Source of the DNA: Anaerolineales bacterium
GTDB lineage: Bacteria > Chloroflexota > Anaerolineae > Anaerolineales > Villigracilaceae
Length of the DNA stretch: 34,198 nt
Direction of reading: 5' to 3'
NCBI GenBank assembly: GCA_020060235.1
Contig: JAGVAO010000059.1
Coordinates: 1 to 34,198, forward strand
Both the position numbers and the translations under genes were made by a program. The notes below the pieces were generated by a model that had not been told where the DNA came from, made no database searches, and saw only the letters and a program-made list of their open reading frames with translations. Shown in pieces: positions 15,657 through 23,732 of the stretch; the stretch's first letter is position 1; each line of letters opens with the position of its first letter.

Positions 15657-18600
15657 TGAACACACAACCTCGCCGCCGCTCGCTTTCCTTTTTCTATGAC
15701 ATTTTCCTTGTCGTTATCCTGCTGGTCGGGGCCTATTTCCGCCTGATTGGCCCCAACTGGACGCTCGAACAGGTCTGGCTTGGCCTGACCGGCCAGGCCG
15801 AATCCCCCGCCCTGGTTTCGGACTGGGACCAAAGCCAGCATCTGCACCCTGACGAGCGCTTCCTGACAATGGTCTCAACCGCCATTTCACCCGTCAAAGG
15901 CTGCTCCCTGCCGGATGTGTCGCTGCAAGACTGCCCCAATAGTGAAAAGCAGTGGATTACCCCTTCCGAATACTTCGACACCCTCAACTCCTCGCTCAAC
16001 CCCAATAATCGCGGCTACGGTTTTTACGTTTATGGCACGCTGCCGCTCTTCATCGTCCGCTATGTCGGCGAGTTCCTTGGCATGACCGGTTACGATGAAA
16101 TCAACCTGGTTGGCCGCCAGGTTTCCGCGCTGATTGACATTGGTTCGGTTTTCCTGCTTTATTTGATTGCCTCACGCCTGTACGGGCGCCGGGTTGGCCT
16201 GTTGGCCGCCGCATTTTCCGCGCTGGCGGTCATGCAAATCCAGCAGTCGCATTTTTACACGGTCGATAACTTCCCGACCTTCTTCATGCTCCTTGCGGCT
16301 TATTTTGCGCTGGATGTTGCCCTCGCGCGGCGGATGCGGGTCGATATTTCCGATTCTCCGTCCGGGGCCTGGGAGCGCGCCCTGGGCGGCCTGCTCACCT
16401 CGAGCCTGTTCTGGTATTCGATACTCTTTGGCCTGGCGACAGGCATGGCAATGGCCTCCAAACTTAATGCTGCCCCGGTGGCCGGGTTGCTGCCGCTGGC
16501 GCTCCTGATTCACTTCTGGCGTACCAAAGACCAATCCATAGAATTCTCCGTTCCGCCGCTTGAAACCGAAGACGGAGAATCCGCGCCCCCGCAACCAGCC
16601 CCTCCCGGCCCTTACGACTACCTGTGGACCCTGACCGGTTTCCTCGTCCTCGGCGCATTCCTGACAATAGTTTCCTTCCGCATTTTCCAGCCATATGCCT
16701 TCAGCGGGCCGGGCTTCCTTGGGTTTGCTCCCAACCCGGCCTGGGTACAGGTCATCAGCGAACAGCGCGCCCAGGCCTCCGGCGATGTTGACTTCCCGCC
16801 CGCGCTGCAATGGGCGCGCCGTCCGGCGACCTTCTCACTTCAGAACATTGTCGCCTGGGGGCTGGGATGGCCGCTCGGCATTTTGGCTTTTATCGGCCTG
16901 CTCTACATGGGCTGGCGCATCCTGCGTGGGGAGGCCAGGCAGCATCTCCTGCTCTGGTTCTGGACCCTGGCTTACTTCCTGTGGCAGTCCATGGAGTGGA
17001 ATCCGACCATGCGCTACCAGTTGCCCATCTACCCGCTCCTGGCAATGATGGCAGCCTGGTTTATCTTCAATGGCCCGCGTTGGAAACTGAAACCCGACCC
17101 CGCCAAGTTCGAGACGGAGTCCCGCACACACCCGGCGGCGATAGCGCTCTACTCGTTCCTTGGCGTGGCAGTCCTGCTTTCCACTTTTGGCTGGGCCTAT
17201 GCCTTTACGCGCATCTATACCCGTGAGCATTCCCGCGTCCAGGCCACGCGCTGGATATACAACAACGTCCCCGGCCCAATTAATCTGCATGTCGCTGTCG
17301 ATGGCGACATGCGCCAGCAGCCCCTGCCTTTCTCGAGCAGTTTTGTCATTAGTCCGGTTACGCCGCTGGTGACCCAGTTCAACGCTCGCCACGAGGGCGA
17401 ACTGCGCGAATTGTCTTTTGCCTATGCCCTCGACCCGCTTTTTGGCGGCGCGCAGGTGGTCAACGTCTTGCTCTCGACCGATTTTTCCTTTGCCCCTGAA
17501 TCGATTCTTACCAGCGCCACCGCCCAGGCCGATTTTTCGGCCCGTAGCCACCCGCGTGGTATCCCGTTTCGCTTGCGTTTCGAGCAGCCGATGGCCCTCG
17601 AAGCCGGGCAGACTTATTACCTGCGCATCGAGACCAGTGGCGAGTTGACCCTTTCGGGCGCGGCCCCGGCCAGTGAAACGGATTGGGACGACGGCCTGCC
17701 GCTGCGCATGGACGGGTACGATGGCTATGGCGGAATCTACGAAGGCGGCCTTAATTTCCAGATGTATTGGGACGACAACCTTGAAAAGCTGGAACGTTTC
17801 GCTACCAACCTCGACGCCGCCGATTATGTTTTCATCTCATCCAACCGCCAGTGGGGGACGACTACCCGCGTTCCCGAACGCTACCCGCTGACGACGGTCT
17901 ATTACCGCGCCCTGCTCGGCTGCCCGGCGGAGAAGGACTTGCTGTGGTGTTACAGCGTGGCCCGTCCCGGTGATTTCGAAGGGCAGTTGGGCTACGAACT
18001 GATTCAGACCTTTGAGTCGTACCCGACCCTCGACCTGGGCGCTGTCGGCTTCTGGGAATTCAACACCCAGTTTGCCGAAGAAGCCTTTACCGTGTACGAC
18101 CATCCAAAAGTCTTGTTGTTCAAAAAGAGCGATTCGTACAATCCACAGACTGTGCGCCGTATTTTGGAGGAAGTGGATTTGAGCCGTGTCGTGCGCCTGA
18201 CTCCGCGCAAGGCCGGGTCTTACAGCGGCCCGCCCTCCGGATTGATGCCCCAAACCTGTTGGGGCATGGCGGGCCTGTGCGATGCGCTCGGAGCGCCGGA
18301 AGCCTCACTGCTGGCTGATAAAAACCTGCCGCGCATGGCAAACGAGATGATGTTGTCGCCTGAGCGTTGGGCTGCCCAGCGGGCGGGTGGAACCTGGTCG
18401 GAACTTTTTTCCTATGAATCGCTCCAGAATCGCTACCCGCTGCTGGGTTTGCTGCTCTGGTATTTCTTCCTGGCTATTCTCGGCTGGGCGGTTTATCCGT
18501 TCTTGCGCCTGTTGCTGTCTGGGCTTGTCGACAAGGGCTACCCGCTGGCGCGCCTTTCGGGGCTGGTGCTGCTGGCCTGGATGGTCTGGTTCCCGGCTTC

Positions 18601-20923
18601 GGTTGGCGGGGTCTACACCCGCACGACGATAGCGGCGACTTTCGCCCTCCTTCTGACAGCCGGGCTGGTCGCTGCCTGGTTCCAGCGCGAGGAACTGAGG
18701 GCCGAAATCCGCGCCAATGGGCGTTACTTCCTGATAGTCGAAGGGATTTTCCTGGCCTTCTTTGTCATTGACCTGCTGATTCGCGTGGGTAACCCCGATT
18801 TGTGGCACCCGGCCAAGGGCGGCGAACGCCCGATGGATTTTGCCTACCTGAACGCCATCCTGAAAGGCACCACCTTCCCGCCCTACGACCCCTGGTATGC
18901 GGGCGGCTATATCAACTACTATTATTATGGTTTTGTGTTGGTTGGCACGCCGCTGAAATTGCTTGGTCTCGTGCCTTCGATTGCGTATAACTTTATTCTG
19001 CCCAGCCTGTTTGCCATGCTGGCCCTGGCAGGTTTCTCGGTCGCCTGGAATTTCTTTGCCTTGTGGCAAAAGTCCCAACCTGCCGCCCCCGAACCGGAAG
19101 AGACCACCCTCGAACTCCCAGTCGATGGGGAGGAGGCGCAGGCCGAAGTCCCCGCTGAACCTGTTGCCAAGAGTCGCACCTCCTGGCTGGATGGCCGCTG
19201 GATTTCCGGTCTGGCCGCCGCGATTGGTTTGGTGCTGATAGGCAATTTGGGTAGCCTACAACTCGTTTTCCAGCATTTACAAAAGCAGGCGGTGGACTAT
19301 GAAACCTTCGCCAGCCGCGAAACCTGGATGATTCAACGCCTGGGTTGGGCCTTGCAGGGATTGTATAAAACCCTGACAGGCCAGGCGGGCGGAATTCCGA
19401 TGGACCACTGGTACTGGAATCCAAGCCGGGTTATGCCGCCGGGCGACATCGCCATTACCGAGTTCCCGTTGTTCACTTTTCTGTACAGCGACCTGCATGC
19501 CCACATGATAGCCCTGCCCCTGACCGTACTGGCCCTGGCCTGGGCGCTCTCGGCCCTTTTCGCGCGCGGACTCAGCCCCCTGCGCTGGCTGGCGACCCTG
19601 GCTTTTGGCGGGTTGGTGCTTGGCGCATTGCGCCCGACCAATACCTGGGACCTGCCGACCTACTTGGTCTTTGCCCTGGTCGTCACCGGCTATGCCGTTT
19701 TCCGCTATGCAGGCAGTTCGCCGCGCTTTGGCCTGCACCCCCTGCTCTGGCGCGGATTGCTGGCGCTGGCGGCGATGGCCGCACTGGCCGGTTTTGCCCT
19801 GCTTTTCTACCAACCCTATGCCCAGTGGTTTGGACTGGGTTACACCGAAATCAAAATCTGGGAAAACGAGAAAACACCCATCTGGTCGTACTGGACGCAG
19901 TGGGGACTGTTCCTGTTTATCCTTGTCTTCTGGATGGCCTGGGAAACCCGTCAGTGGCTGGCCCAGACCCCGCTCTCGGCGCTCTCCAGGCTCAGGCCGT
20001 ATAAGCCTTTCATCCAGGCGGGTGTTGTGATTGCGCTGGCGGGCCTGCTGGCAATCCCGCTCTATACCAAAGCCGATGTGGCCTGGTTTAGCCTGCCGCT
20101 GGCGCTTTGGGCCTTGCTGCTGCTCCTGCGCCCCGGCATGTCCGACGCAAAACGCTTTGCGCTCTTTATGGTTGGGACTGCGCTTGTCATCACCCTGGCT
20201 GTCGATGTGGTTGCCCTGGCTGGTGACCGTATGAACACGGTTTTTAAGTTTTATGTTCAAGGTTGGGTATTGTTTGCTGTCAGCGCCGCCGCCGCCCTGG
20301 CCTGGACGTTGTCCGAATTCGAGCAGTGGCACCCCCGCTGGCGGCGTGTGTGGATGAGCGGCATGTTCCTGCTTGGCGGCATTGCCTTCCTCTTTACCCT
20401 GACGGCCACCAGCGCAAAAATCCAGGACCGCATGACCCCCAATGTCCCGATGACCCTCGATAGCATGGAATACATGGCCCACGCCCAATATTGGGACGGC
20501 GAACAAATGCAACTCAGCCAGGATTATCGCGCCATCCGCTGGATGCAGGACAACGTGACAGGCTCTCCCGTCATCGTCGAGGGCCACGCGCCGGAATATC
20601 GTTGGGGTTCGCGCTATACCGTTTACACCGGCCTGCCCTCAGTCGTCGGCTGGAACTGGCACCAGCGCCAGCAGCGCGCCCTGATGCCCGGCAGCCTGGT
20701 CTTTGGCCGGGTCGACGAGGTCAATAATTTCTACAATACTGCCAATATGCAAGAAGTGCGCGAATTCATCGCCAAATACGATGTGCGCTACGTCATCGTC
20801 GGCCAGATGGAACGCATCTACTACACCCCCGGCGGCCTGCTCAAGTTTGAATCGCAGGAAGGCCGCCTGTGGCGCGCCGTTTACCGTGACGCCGATACGG
20901 TCATCTACGAGGTTATCCGGTGA
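15656..20923 (+). CDS. Giant membrane protein: GT39-like N-terminal half fused to YYY (DUF2298) C-terminal half
   Basis: At 1755 residues this is the largest protein here. The N-terminal half (about 1-500) is a GT39-like membrane unit: Asp56/Asp58 and HPDE at 64-67 in the first external loop, and FYTVDN at about 200-205. Residues about 520-900 form a soluble, probably external beta-rich region (LEAGQTYYLRIETSGELTL). From about 925 a second polytopic unit of the YYY type begins, with YYYYG at 1088-1092, DLHAH at 1279-1283, NTWDLP at 1329-1334, RMNTVFKFY from Arg1525 and GWNWHQRQQ from 1665. All of these recur in the protein at 21276. The YYY family has no known function; its fusion to a GT39-like half suggests that it too handles polyprenyl-linked sugars. 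It overlaps the genes on both sides by 1 and 4 bases. The domain boundaries are estimates. Confidence 0.82.
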   Translation: MNTQPRRRSLSFFYDIFLVVILLVGAYFRLIGPNWTLEQVWLGLTGQAESPALVSDWDQSQHLHPDERFLTMVSTAISPVKGCSLPDVSLQDCPNSEKQWITPSEYFDTLNSSLNPNNRGYGFYVYGTLPLFIVRYVGEFLGMTGYDEINLVGRQVSALIDIGSVFLLYLIASRLYGRRVGLLAAAFSALAVMQIQQSHFYTVDNFPTFFMLLAAYFALDVALARRMRVDISDSPSGAWERALGGLLTSSLFWYSILFGLATGMAMASKLNAAPVAGLLPLALLIHFWRTKDQSIEFSVPPLETEDGESAPPQPAPPGPYDYLWTLTGFLVLGAFLTIVSFRIFQPYAFSGPGFLGFAPNPAWVQVISEQRAQASGDVDFPPALQWARRPATFSLQNIVAWGLGWPLGILAFIGLLYMGWRILRGEARQHLLLWFWTLAYFLWQSMEWNPTMRYQLPIYPLLAMMAAWFIFNGPRWKLKPDPAKFETESRTHPAAIALYSFLGVAVLLSTFGWAYAFTRIYTREHSRVQATRWIYNNVPGPINLHVAVDGDMRQQPLPFSSSFVISPVTPLVTQFNARHEGELRELSFAYALDPLFGGAQVVNVLLSTDFSFAPESILTSATAQADFSARSHPRGIPFRLRFEQPMALEAGQTYYLRIETSGELTLSGAAPASETDWDDGLPLRMDGYDGYGGIYEGGLNFQMYWDDNLEKLERFATNLDAADYVFISSNRQWGTTTRVPERYPLTTVYYRALLGCPAEKDLLWCYSVARPGDFEGQLGYELIQTFESYPTLDLGAVGFWEFNTQFAEEAFTVYDHPKVLLFKKSDSYNPQTVRRILEEVDLSRVVRLTPRKAGSYSGPPSGLMPQTCWGMAGLCDALGAPEASLLADKNLPRMANEMMLSPERWAAQRAGGTWSELFSYESLQNRYPLLGLLLWYFFLAILGWAVYPFLRLLLSGLVDKGYPLARLSGLVLLAWMVWFPASVGGVYTRTTIAATFALLLTAGLVAAWFQREELRAEIRANGRYFLIVEGIFLAFFVIDLLIRVGNPDLWHPAKGGERPMDFAYLNAILKGTTFPPYDPWYAGGYINYYYYGFVLVGTPLKLLGLVPSIAYNFILPSLFAMLALAGFSVAWNFFALWQKSQPAAPEPEETTLELPVDGEEAQAEVPAEPVAKSRTSWLDGRWISGLAAAIGLVLIGNLGSLQLVFQHLQKQAVDYETFASRETWMIQRLGWALQGLYKTLTGQAGGIPMDHWYWNPSRVMPPGDIAITEFPLFTFLYSDLHAHMIALPLTVLALAWALSALFARGLSPLRWLATLAFGGLVLGALRPTNTWDLPTYLVFALVVTGYAVFRYAGSSPRFGLHPLLWRGLLALAAMAALAGFALLFYQPYAQWFGLGYTEIKIWENEKTPIWSYWTQWGLFLFILVFWMAWETRQWLAQTPLSALSRLRPYKPFIQAGVVIALAGLLAIPLYTKADVAWFSLPLALWALLLLLRPGMSDAKRFALFMVGTALVITLAVDVVALAGDRMNTVFKFYVQGWVLFAVSAAAALAWTLSEFEQWHPRWRRVWMSGMFLLGGIAFLFTLTATSAKIQDRMTPNVPMTLDSMEYMAHAQYWDGEQMQLSQDYRAIRWMQDNVTGSPVIVEGHAPEYRWGSRYTVYTGLPSVVGWNWHQRQQRALMPGSLVFGRVDEVNNFYNTANMQEVREFIAKYDVRYVIVGQMERIYYTPGGLLKFESQEGRLWRAVYRDADTVIYEVIR

Positions 20924-21279
20924 AAATCTATCACATCGTTGCCGCAAATGACTGGCATCCTGGCCAGCCGTACCGCGCCGCCTCGCTCGTCAGCGAGGGG
21001 TTTATCCATTTCTCGCGCCTTGACCAGGTTTTGGGCGTTGCCAATGCCTTCTATGCGGGACAGCGCGGGCTGCTGCTCCTGGAAGTGGACGTTGAGTGTT
21101 TAACCGCCGAATTGCGCTGGGAGGCCCCCGTCCACCCCGCCGCGCCCGCGCCCGGAACGCTGCCGCCCGAAAGCCTGTTTCCGCATCTCTACGGGCCGCT
21201 CAATCCTGAAGCCGTCCTGGCTACCCATCCCTTTGAGCCGGGCGAAGACGGGGTCTTTACCCTGCCTGATGGACTATGA
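20920..21279 (+). CDS. DUF952-family small protein
   Basis: The 119-residue protein starts at GTG 20920, which overlaps the previous stop as GTGA; its own stop overlaps the next start as ATGA, so three genes are translationally chained. It is a full-length DUF952: IYHIV at 3-7, GFIHFSRLDQV at 27-37, a LLLLEVD strand at 51-57, Glu68, and the closing FPHLYGPL at 87-94. No signal peptide or membrane span is present, so it acts in the cytosol. Function is not established; I recall that the family has been suggested to resemble ADP-ribosyltransferase-like folds, with the conserved His residues in the pocket, but I am not certain of that. Its place inside the membrane glycosylation cluster is unusual. 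Confidence 0.85.
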   Translation: MKIYHIVAANDWHPGQPYRAASLVSEGFIHFSRLDQVLGVANAFYAGQRGLLLLEVDVECLTAELRWEAPVHPAAPAPGTLPPESLFPHLYGPLNPEAVLATHPFEPGEDGVFTLPDGL

Positions 21280-23711
21280 CTCACTTCATCCTCTGGTACC
21301 TGCTCATCACTGCCATCGGGTTGTTGACCTTCCCGCTGGCGTTTCGCCTGCTCCCGGCCCTGCCTGAGCGCGGATACGCTTTCAGCCGCGCCCTTGGCCT
21401 GTTGCTGTGGGGATTTATTTTCTGGCTGGCGGTTTCGTTTGGGCTGGCGCGCAACGACCTGAACGGCTTGTTCGTCACCCTGCTGGCCCTGGCCGCTTTC
21501 TCGTTCTGGTGGGGGCGTAGCGAATTTCCCGCCCTGCGCGATTGGTTCAAGGCGCATTCGGGTTATGTCCTGGCGGTCGAAATCCTGTTCCTGGCGGCGT
21601 TTGCCGGGCTGGCTTATGTGCGCTCCTACGCGCCCGAGGCCCTCGGCACCGAAAAGCCGATGGAGCTGGCCTTCATCAATGCCGTCCTGCGCTCTGAAAC
21701 CTTCCCGCCGCAAGACCCCTGGCTCTCCGGGTACGCCATTTCATATTATTACTTTGGCTATGTGCTGACCGGCATGATGGCCAAGACCACCGCCACGCTC
21801 GGCGGGGTGGCTTTTAACCTGATGATTGCGCTGGTCTTTGGCCTGAGCGCGGCTGGCGCGTATGGCCTGCTTTACAACCTGCTCAAGACGGTGGGAAAAC
21901 CTCGTCCCGCGCTCTTTTCTTTCTCCGGGCCTTTGTTCCTTCTGATTGTCAGCAATCTCGAAGGCTTCCTCGAAGTCCTGCGCCAGCGCGGAATTGGCTG
22001 GAACGGCGACATCGGCCCGTTTTGGGAATGGCTGAACATGAAAGACCTCAGCAGCGCACCTTCCCAACCCTACGGCTGGGAACCGGAGCGTTTCTGGTGG
22101 TGGTGGCGCGCCTCGCGTGTGTTGCACGACTATGACTTGCAAGGCCGCTTTGTCGAAGTTATTGACGAGTTCCCATTCTTTTCTTACCTGCTGGCAGACC
22201 TGCACCCGCACGTTCTTGCCATGCCGTTTGGTTTGCTGGCGATTGGCCTGGCCCTCAACCTGTACCTGGGCGGCTGGAAAGGCGAAATTGACCTGCGCCT
22301 GACCCGCCTGCCGCTTGCGCCGCAGGGTTTTGTTATTCTCGCCATTACCCTGGGTGGGCTGGCCTTCCTGAACACCTGGGATTTGCCGGTTTACCTGGCG
22401 CTGGCCGGGGCCGGGCTGCTCTTCTGGCAGGTGCGCGAATATGGCTGGAGCTGGGCGCGACTCGAACACCTGGTTGTCACCGGTTTGCTGCTGGCGCTGG
22501 CCTCGCTGGCGCTGTATTTCCCGTTTTATGCCAGTTTTTCGTCGCAGGCGGGCGGTATTTTGCCCAATATCATCTTCCCGACCCGCGGCGCGTATTTGTG
22601 GATTATGTTCGGCTCGTTGTTTGTGCCGATGTTCCTGTTCCTGGCCCACTTGCGCAGAAGTTTGGATTTGAACCTGCGCCTGGGATTCGGGCTGGCGGGC
22701 GGGTTTACGCTCGTGCTGTGGCTGGTTTCCTTGCTGATGGGGCTGCTGGCGGCGAACACCGAGGCCGGGCAGTCGCTGATTGCTTTGCAGGAGATGCAGG
22801 ATGTTTGGGAAATTTTCGGCGCCGCGGCCACCCGTAGGTTGGCGTTCGCTGGCGGGTTGTTGACGCTGGTGGCCCTGCTCGGCTGGACAGCGGCTTATTT
22901 GACGGCCACACAGGCTAAGGCTGAGTCCGCTTCGGCGGCGGGCCACTCGCGCCACGGCCGCGTCCATGCCGAATCGGCTCCGGCGGGCGACCAGCCGCTT
23001 CCTTTCCTGCTGGCGATGGTTTTGATTGGCGGCTTGCTCGTGCTTGGGCCGGAATTTGTTTACCTGCACGACGGATTTGGCAACCGCATGAACACGGTTT
23101 TCAAGTTCTACTACCAGGCCTGGACGCTCTGGGCGCTGGTTTCGGCCTATGCGCTGGCGGTTATTTTTGGCGAGTCTCGCGGTTGGACGACCTGGGCGGC
23201 GCGATTTGTGCTGGTTGCGGTGCTGGTGATGGGATTGGCCTACCCCTGGTTTGCGCTGCCCAACCGTGCCAACCGCTTCCAGGCCGAGCAGCCGACGCTC
23301 GATGCTGCCGCATACCTGGAGCGGTATACGCCCGAAGACGCGGCGGTGGTCGAGTTCCTGCGCGGGCAGCCCAACGGGGTGGTGGCCGAGGCGGTTGGCG
23401 GCAGTTACAGCGAGTATGGCCGGATTGCGACCCACACGGGCCTGCAAAATGTGATTGGCTGGGGCTGGCACCAGTGGCAGTGGCGCGGCGGCAATGAGTT
23501 GACTGCCGGACGCGAGGACGCCATGCGGATGCTTTACGAAACGCCGTCATGGAATCAGGCCAGCGAAATTTTGGCGCGTTACAATGTCCGTTATGTGGTG
23601 GTGGGCGGGTTGGAGCAGCGCACCTACCGGGTCAACGAAGCAAAATTTGCCAATTTGCGCGAAATTTTCCGCGCGGGCAATACGGTTGTCTATTTGGTTC
23701 CTGAACGCTAA
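21276..23711 (+). CDS. YYY-family (DUF2298) polytopic membrane protein, single-copy form
   Basis: The 811-residue protein is the stand-alone type of the YYY family. It shares with the C-terminal half of its giant neighbour, in the same order: NAVLRSETFPPQDPWLSGY then SYYYFG (157-161), DLHPH (308-312), NTWDLPVYLAL (366-376), RMNTVFKFYYQAW (604-616), GWGWHQWQW (728-736) and YNVRYVVVGGLEQ (769-781). The strictly shared Asp-Leu-His-x-His sits next to a membrane helix and is the best candidate for an active or metal-binding site. About 15 hydrophobic segments are followed by a soluble C-terminal part from about 660. Residues 545-575 form a short hydrophilic loop absent from the other copy. The pair probably arose by duplication; the role in glycan transfer is inferred from context. 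Confidence 0.85.
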   Translation: MTHFILWYLLITAIGLLTFPLAFRLLPALPERGYAFSRALGLLLWGFIFWLAVSFGLARNDLNGLFVTLLALAAFSFWWGRSEFPALRDWFKAHSGYVLAVEILFLAAFAGLAYVRSYAPEALGTEKPMELAFINAVLRSETFPPQDPWLSGYAISYYYFGYVLTGMMAKTTATLGGVAFNLMIALVFGLSAAGAYGLLYNLLKTVGKPRPALFSFSGPLFLLIVSNLEGFLEVLRQRGIGWNGDIGPFWEWLNMKDLSSAPSQPYGWEPERFWWWWRASRVLHDYDLQGRFVEVIDEFPFFSYLLADLHPHVLAMPFGLLAIGLALNLYLGGWKGEIDLRLTRLPLAPQGFVILAITLGGLAFLNTWDLPVYLALAGAGLLFWQVREYGWSWARLEHLVVTGLLLALASLALYFPFYASFSSQAGGILPNIIFPTRGAYLWIMFGSLFVPMFLFLAHLRRSLDLNLRLGFGLAGGFTLVLWLVSLLMGLLAANTEAGQSLIALQEMQDVWEIFGAAATRRLAFAGGLLTLVALLGWTAAYLTATQAKAESASAAGHSRHGRVHAESAPAGDQPLPFLLAMVLIGGLLVLGPEFVYLHDGFGNRMNTVFKFYYQAWTLWALVSAYALAVIFGESRGWTTWAARFVLVAVLVMGLAYPWFALPNRANRFQAEQPTLDAAAYLERYTPEDAAVVEFLRGQPNGVVAEAVGGSYSEYGRIATHTGLQNVIGWGWHQWQWRGGNELTAGREDAMRMLYETPSWNQASEILARYNVRYVVVGGLEQRTYRVNEAKFANLREIFRAGNTVVYLVPER

Positions 23712-23719
23712 CTCACGGG

Positions 23720-23725
23720 TAAAAT
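23720..23725 (+). promoter_or_regulatory. Leaderless-type -10 box within the glycan cluster
   Basis: TAAAAT is followed by 7 bases and ATG 23733; no ribosome binding site is visible between the YYY gene stop and this start. This is the same spacing as at the thioesterase gene. Confidence 0.4.
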
Positions 23726-23732
23726 ATCTGTT

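Noticed and set aside
21741-23471. Long minus-strand open frame (576 codons) opposite the YYY gene
   Set aside because: It is very rich in Gln, Arg and Pro with no recognisable domain, and lies wholly opposite a well-supported gene; open antisense frames are common in GC-rich DNA. The similar 436-codon frame at 19277-20587 was rejected for the same reason.
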